DNA from: Deltaproteobacteria bacterium
GTDB lineage: Bacteria; Bdellovibrionota; UBA1018; UBA923
Direction of reading: 5' to 3'
DNA length: 9,214 bases
Assembly (NCBI GenBank): GCA_016194725.1
Contig: JACQAW010000157.1
Location: 1-9,214, forward strand
The notes beneath the pieces were generated by a model. That model ran no database searches, had not been told where the DNA came from, and saw only the letters and a program-made list of their open reading frames with translations. Both the position numbers and the translations under genes were made by a program. Shown here in pieces: positions 1 through 7,374 of this stretch (positions are counted from its first letter, which is position 1; each line of letters starts with the position of its first letter).

Positions 1-510
1 ATCGACCCAGCATTCCTGGCTGCCCACCCAGCAGGCGCCGTTTTCGCTGCTGCAGTCTTTGCGAATGCCGGGTTCATAGGCCCAGCGCTTGCGAATGCCA
101 TGTATTTTGCCACCGCGATACATTTTCTGCTCGCGCAGGTGTCCACTTTCGGGCCACCACCGCGTTTCAAGGCCTTCAAGCTGTCCATGCACGAAATGCT
201 GCTCCAGAACCAATCGGCCATCGGCGCCAAATGAGCTGGCTTTGCCATCTTCGCGACCCTGTTCATCATAGCTGAGCTCGTAGAGTACCTTGCCTGCATC
301 GTCGCGCCAGACCCAATGGCCCACTCGAATCGCGCCGTCCGGGCCTCGTCCGCAGCCACTGCCCCCATCGACCCCGCCCCTCACTAAAAACGAGCCGCGC
401 GAGCACGCAGGAATCGCAGTTTCGCCATCACGCACCTGGGCCAGTGCGGCCGTAGGCAACACGAACAAGTAAATCAAAGCGATAATAAGGATCTGCCTGC
501 TACTCTGAAT
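1..510 (-). CDS. Secreted MORN-variant (YwqK-like) repeat protein, 3' end missing
   Basis: The minus strand is open for 170 codons from 510 to the window edge, so the C-terminus is cut off. The translation begins with a clear signal peptide: a short polar/Arg start, a hydrophobic core at residues 7-18, then PTAALA followed by Q25, a good signal peptidase I site. Residues about 64-145 are MORN-variant (MORN_2) repeats of the form G-x-W, then Y-x-x-x-G and an aromatic-plus-G step, for example GHWVWRDDAGKVLYE and LEGLETRWWPESGHLRE. The last visible stretch is Cys-rich (C153, C160, C167). MORN_2 proteins are widespread exported or cell-surface proteins and no enzymatic role is implied. The start is unusual: the in-frame stop upstream is at 532-534 and no ATG, GTG or TTG fits the signal peptide. 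The best candidate is ATT at 508-510, a few nt after a GGGGG run. The gene lies 86 bp downstream of lysC on the same strand. Confidence 0.75.
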   Translation of the reverse strand, partial: MQSSRQILIIALIYLFVLPTAALAQVRDGETAIPACSRGSFLVRGGVDGGSGCGRGPDGAIRVGHWVWRDDAGKVLYELSYDEQGREDGKASSFGADGRLVLEQHFVHGQLEGLETRWWPESGHLREQKMYRGGKIHGIRKRWAYEPGIRKDCSSENGACWVGSQECWVD

Positions 511-596
511 GTCGGCCCCCGTAATACCTGATTAAAATAATACACTATTACATCGGCCAAATTCGCACTTTTATTTAATGCAGCAATTACATAATG

Positions 597-1862
597 TTAG
601 CTGATTTTGTCGAGATCGAAGGCGGAATGCAGCCGCTCTACAGCAAGCTTTGCTTTGTCGGCGTCCACCAGCACCGTGATTTTGATCTCGCTCGTGCTGA
701 TGAGTTTTATGGTAATGCCGGCCTCGGAAAGCACGCCAAACATCTTCGCGGCTACGCCGGGATGGTGGCGCATGCCCACCCCAACCACACTTACTTTGGC
801 CAGGTTGCTCTCAGAGGTGATCTGCATTTTGGGGAATTTGGGGCGCAGCTGAGTTTCGACTATTTCCGTCGCTCGCGGCAGATCGAGCTTGGGGCAGGTA
901 AATGAAAGACTCAAGCCACCGTCTTTGTCGGTCGCGCTAGCCTGCACGATCACATCAACGACCACCGAAGCCTTGGCCAGCGGCTCGAAAACTTCAAAAG
1001 CCAAACCGGGCCGGTCTGACAGGTTCATGATCGTCACTTTCGCGTCATTCATATCGGCGGCAACGCCACTCACTACGACTTGCTCCAACACAGGTCCCTC
1101 CGATACGACCCGCGTGCCTTCGACCGGGTCAAATGAGCTGCGAACATGCAGCGGTACTTGATATTTTGCAGCCAGCTCGACTGACCTGATCTGCAGCACT
1201 TTGGCGCCCAGGCCCGCGAGTTCCATCATCTCTTCATAGGTAATCGTATCGAGCTTGCGCGCCTTGGCGCAGATGCGGGGGTCGGTCGTGTAAACGCCGT
1301 CAACGTCAGTATAAATTTCACAATCGACGACCACGCCCTTTTCTTGAAGAGCCGCGGCTATGGCGACCGCGCTGGTATCGCTGCCCCCACGTCCCAGCGT
1401 CGTGATGTTGTTTTCGACATCCACGCCCTGAAAGCCAGCGACAATGGGAATAACCCCACGGCCAAGCTCGGCCTGAATGATGTTGGTATCGATCTGCTTG
1501 ATGCGCGCGCTGGAATAAACACTATCGGTTAGAATTCCCAGCTGGTGGCCGAGCAGCCCGCGGGCTTTACCCCCAATGGAATTGATGGCTAGCGTCAAAA
1601 GCGCCACGCTCACCTGCTCGCCACTGGCCAGCAGCATGTCATATTCCTTGGACCAAGGCTGCGGATTGAGCTGGGTGGCCAGATCGACCAGGCGATTGGT
1701 ATCGCCCGACATGGCCGAAACCACGCCGACGACCTGATACCCTTGGGCTTGAGTGGCCAGCATCCACTTCGCGACATTCCGAATGCGCTCGATGGTACCG
1801 ACCGAAGTTCCACCAAACTTCTGAACAATGACTTTTGGCACATTGGGCTGCTTGGGCACCAT
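597..1862 (-). CDS. lysC: Aspartate kinase (aspartokinase)
   Basis: Aspartate kinase phosphorylates L-aspartate with ATP in the cytoplasm. This is the first committed step toward lysine, threonine, methionine and diaminopimelate. The 421-residue product has the N-terminal amino-acid-kinase domain with KFGGTSVG (from K15), LLASGEQVS, GRGGSDTSAVA and TDVDGVYTTDPR, followed by the EEMMELAGLGAKVLQ helix. Two C-terminal ACT domains follow; the second has the conserved pattern VSVVGVGMRHHPGVAAKMF and ISTSEIKI. Length and architecture fit a monofunctional enzyme with ACT-mediated feedback by lysine and/or threonine, although the effector cannot be read from the sequence. I chose ATG at 1862. A TTG three codons upstream (1871) is possible, and neither has a convincing Shine-Dalgarno. 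About 10 residues precede the usual start of the family. The gene is divergent from fusA, and no terminator hairpin is visible after its TAA. Confidence 0.95.
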   Translation of the reverse strand: MVPKQPNVPKVIVQKFGGTSVGTIERIRNVAKWMLATQAQGYQVVGVVSAMSGDTNRLVDLATQLNPQPWSKEYDMLLASGEQVSVALLTLAINSIGGKARGLLGHQLGILTDSVYSSARIKQIDTNIIQAELGRGVIPIVAGFQGVDVENNITTLGRGGSDTSAVAIAAALQEKGVVVDCEIYTDVDGVYTTDPRICAKARKLDTITYEEMMELAGLGAKVLQIRSVELAAKYQVPLHVRSSFDPVEGTRVVSEGPVLEQVVVSGVAADMNDAKVTIMNLSDRPGLAFEVFEPLAKASVVVDVIVQASATDKDGGLSLSFTCPKLDLPRATEIVETQLRPKFPKMQITSESNLAKVSVVGVGMRHHPGVAAKMFGVLSEAGITIKLISTSEIKITVLVDADKAKLAVERLHSAFDLDKIS

Positions 1863-1994
1863 AGGTAACAAGAATTCGCACGCTTTGGGGTCTCTGGCAA
1901 CCGGGCGTTCGGATGTCCCATTATCTGCTTGCTCTAGCTGAGCGTTTTAGTTAAATAATGCGGTTCAAAATACTAAGTTTTATCTAAATTCCCC

Positions 1995-2000
1995 AAGGAG
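1995..2000 (+). promoter_or_regulatory. Ribosome binding site of fusA
   Basis: AAGGAG lies 5 nt before the ATG at 2006, a near-ideal Shine-Dalgarno. It contrasts with the desaturase and permease downstream, which have none. The region just upstream (about 1950-1990) is AT-rich and probably holds the fusA promoter, but no pair of hexamers there is convincing. Confidence 0.85.
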
Positions 2001-2005
2001 CTTTA

Positions 2006-4123
2006 ATGGCTGCCCCTACTACGTCCCAAGCAGGCCTCGAGAAAGTCCGTAATATCGGAATTTCCGCGCACATCGACTCCGGTAAAACCACTCTTACCGA
2101 GCGTATTCTTTTCTACACGAAGAAGATCCACAAGATCGAAGAAGTGAAGGGAAAGAGCGGCGTAGGCGCGACCATGGATTTCATGGATCTGGAACGCGAA
2201 AAGGGCATCACGATCCAGTCCGCCGCGACGTACGCGGTGTGGAAAGATATCCAAATCAATATTATTGACACTCCAGGCCACGTGGATTTCACGGTGGAAG
2301 TGGAACGCTCGCTGCGCGTGCTCGACGGCGCGATTCTCGTGCTGTGCTCGGTTTCGGGCGTGCAGTCGCAGTCGATCACGGTCGACCGCCAGATGAAGCG
2401 CTACAAGGTGCCGCGCATCTGCTTCGTCAACAAGATGGACCGCGCGGGCGCAAACCCCTGGCGCGGCATTCAGCAGCTGCGTGAAAAGCTGGGCCACAAC
2501 GCCCACGCGATCACCATGCCAATCGGCTACGAGGACAAGTTCGCGGGCATCATCGACCTGGTCGGAATGCGCGCGTATTACTTCGACGGCGACAACGGCG
2601 AAAAGATCCGTGAAGAAGACATCCCGAGCGAGCTTTTCGACGAAGCCAAGAAACGCCGCGACGACCTGGTAGCCGCCATGGGCGACTTCGACGACGTGGT
2701 CGCCGAAAAATACCTGGACGGCAAGGAAGTCACGGCTCAGGAACTGCGCCCCGTGATTCGCAAAGCCACGCTGTCGCTCAAATTCACTCCGGTGATGATG
2801 GGCTCGGCGTTCAAGAACAAGGGCGTGCAGCTGCTGCTCGACGCAGTCGGCTACTATCTTCCGAATCCTATGGAAGTCCTCAACGAAGCCCATGACCAGG
2901 ACAAGGCCGAAGCCAAGGTTGAGCTGATCAGCGACCCTGCCAAACCATTCGTCGGCCTGGCTTTCAAACTCGAAGACGGCAAGTACGGTCAGCTGACTTA
3001 CATGCGCATCTACCAGGGCAAAGTGGCCAAGGGCGACGTGATCTACAATCAGACCACGCAGCGCAAAGTGAAGATTCCGCGCCTGGTTCGCATGCACGCC
3101 GACGAAATGAACGACATCGAAACCGCGCAAGCCGGTGACATCGTCGCGCTCTTCGGCGTCGAGTGCTCTTCGGGCGACACATTCACCGACGACACGGTCC
3201 ATTACACGATGACCTCAATGCACATCGCGAATGCGGTGATCAGCCTGGCTATCGCACCCAAGGAAAAAGCCAATGCCGGCAATTTCTCGAAGGCCCTCAA
3301 CCGCTTTACGAAGGAAGATCCGACGCTTCGCGTGCATCGCGACGAAGAATCGGCTCAGACCATCATCAGCGGCATGGGTGAGCTGCACCTGGAAATTTAC
3401 TGCGAACGCATCAAGCGCGAATACGCCTGCGAAGTGGTCGTGGGCAAGCCTCAGGTCGCCTTCCGTGAAACGATCACGCAGAAGGGTACGTACAACTACA
3501 CTCACAAAAAGCAAACGGGTGGTAGCGGTCAGTACGGTAAAGTCGTGGGTTACATCGAGCCCCTGCCAGCCGACGCTGTCGAACAGTTCGAGTTCGTCAA
3601 CGACGTGACGGGCGGTTCGATTCCTCGCGAATACATTCCTGGGTGCGAAAAAGGCTTCTTAGAGGCCGTCAAGATGGGTTCGCTCATCGGCCATCAGATC
3701 GTCGGCGTGCGCGCCGTGCTGGTCGAAGGGTCCTACCATGACGTCGACTCGTCGGAACAAGCCTTCAAAACCGCTTCCATCATGGGCTTCCGCGAAGCTT
3801 ATGCCAAGGCAGCGCCCGTGGTGCTCGAGCCGATCATGAAGCTCGAAGTGCAGGCTCCTGAAGAATTTCAGGGCTCGGTCATGGGTCAGGTCAACCAGCG
3901 CCGTGGCGTCATTATGAACAGCCAGACGCTTGAGCAGTACTTCGTCTGCGAAGCCGAAGTGCCGCTCACCGAAATGTTCGGCTACTCGACCGATCTGCGT
4001 TCCGCAACGCAGGGCAAGGGCGAGTTCACCATGGAGTTTCTCAAGTACGCGCCCGTTCCGCGGAACGTGCAGGAAACGATGGTTAAGCAGTATCAAGAGA
4101 AGAGAGCTAAAGAGAACAAGTAG
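2006..4123 (+). CDS. fusA: Elongation factor G, spdEFG1/mitochondrial EFG1-like
   Basis: EF-G is the GTPase that drives translocation of tRNA and mRNA on the ribosome. The 705-residue product is full length. Its G domain has the P-loop AHIDSGKTTL (residues 21-30), a switch I ending REKGITIQSAAT, DTPGH (88-92) and NKMD (142-145). Domains II to V follow, including ISGMGELHLEI and the KQTGGSGQYGKV stretch of domain IV. The sequence follows the mitochondrial EFG1/spdEFG1 pattern, with D instead of the usual H at the AHIDSGKT position, EVKGKSGVGATMDFMDLE, TVDRQMKRY and LAFKLEDGKYGQLTYMR, rather than canonical str-operon EF-G. It is also not next to rpsL, rpsG or tuf. In bacteria with spdEFG1, a second paralogue (spdEFG2) is known and may share the work. 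The transcript appears to be monocistronic: strong ribosome binding site in front, strong terminator 26 nt after the TAG. Confidence 0.97.
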   Translation: MAAPTTSQAGLEKVRNIGISAHIDSGKTTLTERILFYTKKIHKIEEVKGKSGVGATMDFMDLEREKGITIQSAATYAVWKDIQINIIDTPGHVDFTVEVERSLRVLDGAILVLCSVSGVQSQSITVDRQMKRYKVPRICFVNKMDRAGANPWRGIQQLREKLGHNAHAITMPIGYEDKFAGIIDLVGMRAYYFDGDNGEKIREEDIPSELFDEAKKRRDDLVAAMGDFDDVVAEKYLDGKEVTAQELRPVIRKATLSLKFTPVMMGSAFKNKGVQLLLDAVGYYLPNPMEVLNEAHDQDKAEAKVELISDPAKPFVGLAFKLEDGKYGQLTYMRIYQGKVAKGDVIYNQTTQRKVKIPRLVRMHADEMNDIETAQAGDIVALFGVECSSGDTFTDDTVHYTMTSMHIANAVISLAIAPKEKANAGNFSKALNRFTKEDPTLRVHRDEESAQTIISGMGELHLEIYCERIKREYACEVVVGKPQVAFRETITQKGTYNYTHKKQTGGSGQYGKVVGYIEPLPADAVEQFEFVNDVTGGSIPREYIPGCEKGFLEAVKMGSLIGHQIVGVRAVLVEGSYHDVDSSEQAFKTASIMGFREAYAKAAPVVLEPIMKLEVQAPEEFQGSVMGQVNQRRGVIMNSQTLEQYFVCEAEVPLTEMFGYSTDLRSATQGKGEFTMEFLKYAPVPRNVQETMVKQYQEKRAKENK

Positions 4124-4149
4124 TTCTTTCTGTTTTTAGTTAGTACCGG

Positions 4150-4184
4150 GCCCAGTATCCTGTTTGGGTACTGGGCTTTTTTTT
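4150..4184 (+). terminator. Rho-independent terminator of fusA
   Basis: An 11-bp stem (4150-4160 with 4166-4176, containing one G-T wobble) encloses the 5-nt loop TGTTT and is followed by eight T residues (4177-4184). It lies just after the fusA stop and should separate fusA from the two-component genes. Confidence 0.95.
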
Positions 4185-4202
4185 GGAATAGGAGGGAAGG
4201 TC

Positions 4203-4300
4203 CGGTTGCAGTCGCAGTTTCCGTTCGCGTTTCAGTAACGGTTACAGCTACCGTACTGAAACTGAACCCGAAACCCGAACGTAAACTGAAACCGAAACAG
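4203..4300. repeat. Imperfect inverted repeat with GAAAC/TTTC hexamer-like array
   Basis: The space between the fusA terminator and the kinase start is a structured, low-complexity element. Its core is a hairpin: a 9-bp stem (4229-4237 with 4254-4262), a bulged A at 4238, four more pairs (4239-4242 with 4250-4253) and a 7-nt loop. Weaker outer pairings continue at 4223-4226 with 4264-4267 and at 4217-4221 with 4270-4274. The left arm is rich in TTC steps and the right arm in GAA steps. GAAAC occurs at 4258, 4270, 4288 and 4294, all separated by multiples of 6. It could be a folded 5' leader or an operator array for the adjacent regulator. It could also be a small dispersed repeat. No T-run follows the hairpin, so it is not a second terminator. 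Confidence 0.7.
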
Positions 4301-4305
4301 TATCC

Positions 4306-5268
4306 ATGCTCACCTTCCTAAGACAGCTCCACAACCGCCGCCCCCTCCTCTGGACCGTCGTCGCCTTCATCATGGTCATCGCCCTGGCAACGACCATGTC
4401 GATCTGGTGGAACTATCTTCTCATCCAAAACCACCGCATCCTCGAAAAAATGACCGCGGCGGCCGAAAACAACCAGTCCAGCATCCCCCTCGCCATTCTC
4501 ATGATCTTCGGGCTCGCCAGCTCGCTGCTGATTGTGCTGGGCCTTTTGTACATGTTCCTGCGCCTGATTCGCGCCATCCAGCTGAACCTGGCGCAGAGCC
4601 AGTTTATTTCGGCGGTAACTCACGAGCTGCGCAGCCCGGTGGCCTCGCTGCAGCTGATGCTCGACACGATTCGCGACCCCAGCACTCCACCCGAGCGCCG
4701 GCGCGAGTTTGAGCAGTGCATGCACACCGATTTACTGCGGCTGCGCGGACTGGTGGACCAGGTGCTCGATACGGCCCGACTTGAAAACTTCATTTCCATG
4801 GCCTCGCGCGAAATCATCTCGGTTTCCAAGATTCTGCACACCTGTGCCGAGGCGCTGGATATGCGAATCAAGATGGCGTCGGGCGTACTGAATGTTCCGC
4901 AAGTTCCGCCCGAGCTGGTCGTGAACGCCAACCCGCGGCTGCTGACCACGGTGATAACCAACGTGCTGGATAACGCGCTCAAATACTCCCAGGGCAGCGC
5001 CGCCATTACGATGAGTGTTACGGATACCGGGGGCTCGGTGCTGATCGACATTCAAGACAAAGGGATTGGCATAAGCCGCTCGGAACAAAAACGAGTCTTC
5101 AAACGTTTTTACCGAGCCCGCGACCCACTGAGCCGCGACCTGCCCGGCACGGGCCTGGGACTGTACTTTGCGCGCCTGGCGATTCGGGCCCAGGGCGGAA
5201 ATATTTCCATTCACAGTGACGGGCGCGGCTTGGGTACGACCGTACGCATCGAGGTACCCAAACGATGA
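4306..5268 (+). CDS. Two-component sensor histidine kinase with minimal periplasmic domain
   Basis: This is a membrane histidine kinase of 320 residues. Transmembrane helix 1 spans about 15-36 and helix 2 about 60-86, with only about 23 residues between them, so there is no room for a folded extracytoplasmic sensor. It probably senses the membrane or a partner protein. No clear HAMP domain is present. The HisKA motif SAVTHELRSP places the phosphorylated histidine at H106. The ATPase domain has the N box (N219, N223), the G1 box DKGIGI (251-256), the F box FKRFYRA (265-271) and the G2 box GTGLGL (281-286), so all catalytic elements are present. The ATG at 4306 gives a normal positively charged N-terminus, but no Shine-Dalgarno precedes it; instead the GAAAC-rich inverted repeat abuts the start. 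It overlaps the response regulator gene by 4 nt (ATGA), indicating translational coupling. The signal sensed is unknown. Confidence 0.93.
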   Translation: MLTFLRQLHNRRPLLWTVVAFIMVIALATTMSIWWNYLLIQNHRILEKMTAAAENNQSSIPLAILMIFGLASSLLIVLGLLYMFLRLIRAIQLNLAQSQFISAVTHELRSPVASLQLMLDTIRDPSTPPERRREFEQCMHTDLLRLRGLVDQVLDTARLENFISMASREIISVSKILHTCAEALDMRIKMASGVLNVPQVPPELVVNANPRLLTTVITNVLDNALKYSQGSAAITMSVTDTGGSVLIDIQDKGIGISRSEQKRVFKRFYRARDPLSRDLPGTGLGLYFARLAIRAQGGNISIHSDGRGLGTTVRIEVPKR

Positions 5269-5996
5269 TGACCACCACCACGCCGCTGCCGCGCATCCTG
5301 CTTGCCGAAGATGAAAAGCATCTGGCCAAGGGTATTTCGTACAACCTGGAAAAACGCGGCTATGAGGTCGAGGTTGCGCCTCGTGGCGATACCGCGCTGG
5401 AGCTGGGGTCGACCCAAGGCTTTGACCTCATCATTCTGGACGTGATGATGCCGGGCCTGGATGGCTTTGAAGTTTGCCGTGAGCTGCGCAATCGCCAGAT
5501 CCTTACTCCGATTCTAATGCTGACCGCACGGCATGAAACCGAAAATCGCATTCGAGGAATCCAGCTGGGTGCCGACGATTACCTGGGCAAGCCCTTCAAC
5601 CTGGACGAGCTGCTTGCCCGCGTCGAGGCGCTGCTGCGTCGCCGCAAGTGGGATGAGCAGGCCCCCCCAACCCAGCCCACCGATCACGAGCTGGGCAGCG
5701 TGCTGTTCAATACTAACTTGATGACCTTGTCAGGAAGTGCCGGGCAAAAAGTTTCGCTGACCGTGATCGAGGCGCGACTGCTGCAGCTTTTCATTGCCGA
5801 GTCGGGACGCACGATCGCCCGCACCGAGATATTAAAAAAAGTGTGGGGTTTTAACGAAGAAACCCAGACGCGCACGCTGGATAACTTTATCATGAGACTG
5901 CGGGCCCACCTGGCTACCGTAGGCGGTTCGGCCGACTGGATTGAGTCAGTTCGCGGGGTTGGCTACCGTTTTAGCCCAACTTTTACCAATCTTTGA
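5265..5996 (+). CDS. OmpR/PhoB-family response regulator
   Basis: This DNA-binding response regulator of 243 residues is the evident partner of the upstream kinase. The receiver domain (about 10-125) has the acidic pair E15/D16, phospho-acceptor D59 in LDVMMPG, T87 in LTAR and K109 in GKPF, so all switch residues are intact. A Pro-rich linker (TQPTD region) leads to a C-terminal winged-helix domain with SLTVIEARLL, the recognition-helix region TRTLDNFIMRLR and the closing SVRGVGYRF. The start is ATG at 5265, overlapping the kinase stop; ATG at 5268 is equally possible. GAGGT at 5251-5255 can act as the ribosome binding site. Targets are unknown. The GAAAC repeats in front of the kinase gene are a possible autoregulatory site, since this family binds tandem direct repeats, but that is inference. 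Confidence 0.95.
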   Translation: MMTTTTPLPRILLAEDEKHLAKGISYNLEKRGYEVEVAPRGDTALELGSTQGFDLIILDVMMPGLDGFEVCRELRNRQILTPILMLTARHETENRIRGIQLGADDYLGKPFNLDELLARVEALLRRRKWDEQAPPTQPTDHELGSVLFNTNLMTLSGSAGQKVSLTVIEARLLQLFIAESGRTIARTEILKKVWGFNEETQTRTLDNFIMRLRAHLATVGGSADWIESVRGVGYRFSPTFTNL

Positions 5997-6024
5997 CTCA
6001 AAAGCCGCCCTAAACAGTTAAAAT
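5993..6024 (+). promoter_or_regulatory. Candidate promoter for desaturase, possibly leaderless
   Basis: TTGACT (5993-5998, overlapping the regulator's TGA stop) and TAAAAT (6019-6024) each match the sigma-70 consensus at 5 of 6 positions, but the spacer is 20 bp, longer than ideal. The -10 box ends 6 nt before the ATG at 6031, so transcription would begin at or beside the start codon. No Shine-Dalgarno is visible. Confidence 0.4.
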
Positions 6025-6030
6025 TAGTCC

Positions 6031-7374
6031 ATGAGGACATCGTACAATACTGAATTTAGTCGGGAAGCACAGGCCGAATACGACCAGTTCATGGCCAAAG
6101 CCGAGACCGTGCGCTGGACGCCGGCCGCGATAAAATACGATCAGATCGATTACTCCAAGCTCACGACCGCCGATTTGTTTGCCGTCTTCGTCACCTTGCA
6201 CATCGAAAATTACAGCGACGTCTACACGCGGCTGCTGCTGGAAAACTACGCCGACGTACCCCTGGTCGCCTCGTTTATCCGCAACTGGGAACGTGAAGAG
6301 GAAAACCACGCGCGTGTTCTTGAAAAGTACCTAATGACGGTAGGCATTCCAATTGATGAGCTGCGTGCCAACTACGCGAAGGTGGACAAGCGCGACTTCC
6401 CCTTTCCGAGCAGGAATCAGACAGGCTTGAACGTATTCGTGTTTTTTCAGGAGCTCATGACCCGCGAGATGTACACGAAGATGCTCAAGGCTTGCAAAGA
6501 GCCGGTGCTGGTGGACATTCTCAAACGCGTCGTGCGCGACGAAGAGCGCCATTATCGTTACTACCGGCACTCGCTACAGCTGCGCCTGAAGCTTGACCGC
6601 GACGACACATTTCACCAGTTCCGCAAAATCGTGCGCATCTTCGGCATGCCGCTGACCATGTTTCGCCAGCAGGCCATGACCGATAAGCTGATGGAATACT
6701 TTCCGTACTCGCTTGCCGACATCATGAATATTGCCGACCCTGTAATCAAGTTTCTGGAAGACGCGCCCAGCCCTTGGCTGGCCTGGGCACCCAAGCTGCA
6801 ACGCTTGGCGCAGCTCAGGCGCCCGCTAAGCTATTTGATGCAGTCCCCGTATTTCTGGGGACATGTGAGTATCTCGCTCAGGACGCGGCTCGGTCTGAGC
6901 AATATTCCTCAAGCAGACAAAGAATATGTTCAGGCAGTCGTGGAACGACTGCACGGACTACTTACAGCCCGATCAGCTGAAGTCGCGGTCCATTACGGTC
7001 TTGCGGCCAGCCGACTTGGCGTTGCTGATTGCCTGGTCGCAGAGAACGCGCACGCGATCTTACAAAGCTTCAAGCACATTGCCTGCCGTGTTCATGCCAG
7101 ACGATGCCTTGATATAACCTTTGAGCTTGGAAGCGACGATAAGGATTTCTTTTTCGGAAGCTCCGGTGTCGGTTGCCTGAGCGGATTCGGTGTGTTCGGT
7201 GTTTTCCATATCATTCTCCTTAGGTTGAGGCGCCAGCTCTTGAGCGTATTGCTCGCGCGATGGCGAAATGCGTTCTTCGGCCCACGCATCTTTATGGTTC
7301 ATCATGGGAACATGGGCATCCCAGCACGAAACGGTGCAGAAGGCCAGTCCGGTACGCTTGCGATTGCACGTTGA
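6031..7374 (+). CDS. Di-iron acyl-ACP desaturase-like protein with antisense C-terminal run-on
   Basis: Residues 1 to about 310 form a soluble ferritin-like di-iron enzyme of the acyl-ACP (stearoyl-ACP/DesA-type) desaturase group, which introduces a double bond into acyl chains using O2 and reduced ferredoxin. The metal-ligand pattern is complete: E59 in LHIENYSD, E90 and H93 in EEENHARV, E141 in FFQELMT, and E171 and H174 in RDEERHYRYY. It may modify membrane fatty acids, but substrate and double-bond position cannot be read. From about residue 315 (6973) to the TGA at 7372-7374 the frame runs opposite the histone gene, in exact codon register. The last ~130 residues therefore look like antisense translation rather than a domain. 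The native stop seems to be missing, or the protein really is 447 residues. A family mature C-terminus near residue 305-320 is most likely. The start is ATG at 6031, without a Shine-Dalgarno. Confidence 0.85.
   Translation: MRTSYNTEFSREAQAEYDQFMAKAETVRWTPAAIKYDQIDYSKLTTADLFAVFVTLHIENYSDVYTRLLLENYADVPLVASFIRNWEREEENHARVLEKYLMTVGIPIDELRANYAKVDKRDFPFPSRNQTGLNVFVFFQELMTREMYTKMLKACKEPVLVDILKRVVRDEERHYRYYRHSLQLRLKLDRDDTFHQFRKIVRIFGMPLTMFRQQAMTDKLMEYFPYSLADIMNIADPVIKFLEDAPSPWLAWAPKLQRLAQLRRPLSYLMQSPYFWGHVSISLRTRLGLSNIPQADKEYVQAVVERLHGLLTARSAEVAVHYGLAASRLGVADCLVAENAHAILQSFKHIACRVHARRCLDITFELGSDDKDFFFGSSGVGCLSGFGVFGVFHIILLRLRRQLLSVLLARWRNAFFGPRIFMVHHGNMGIPARNGAEGQSGTLAIAR
6934..6952 (-). other. Perfect hairpin between convergent genes
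   Basis: GCAGTCGT, a 3-nt loop, and ACGACTGC form an 8-bp perfect stem 21 bp beyond the histone gene's TGA. On the minus strand a moderately T-rich stretch follows, so it may be a weak terminator for the histone gene. It lies inside the desaturase reading frame (about residues 302-308), near where that protein should end. There is no good T-run on either strand. Confidence 0.35.

Noticed and set aside
594..905. Plus-strand open frame opposite the end of lysC
   Set aside because: It overlaps the conserved ACT region of lysC on the other strand, has no ribosome binding site, and shows no family resemblance.
1929..1957. TTGCTC-17-TAAATA as the fusA promoter
   Set aside because: Each hexamer matches consensus at only 3 of 6 positions; the AT-rich context makes such matches easy to find.
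2003..3202. Long open frame of 399 codons antisense to fusA
   Set aside because: It lies in exact antisense register with a highly conserved gene; its openness follows from the rarity of TTA, CTA and TCA codons in fusA, and its Val/His/Arg-rich composition is typical of antisense translation.
4124..4321. Possible C-terminal extension of EF-G past its TAG through the terminator and repeat
   Set aside because: The frame is open, but the product is low-complexity and the family ends at the TAG; the openness comes from the 6-nt repeat rhythm.
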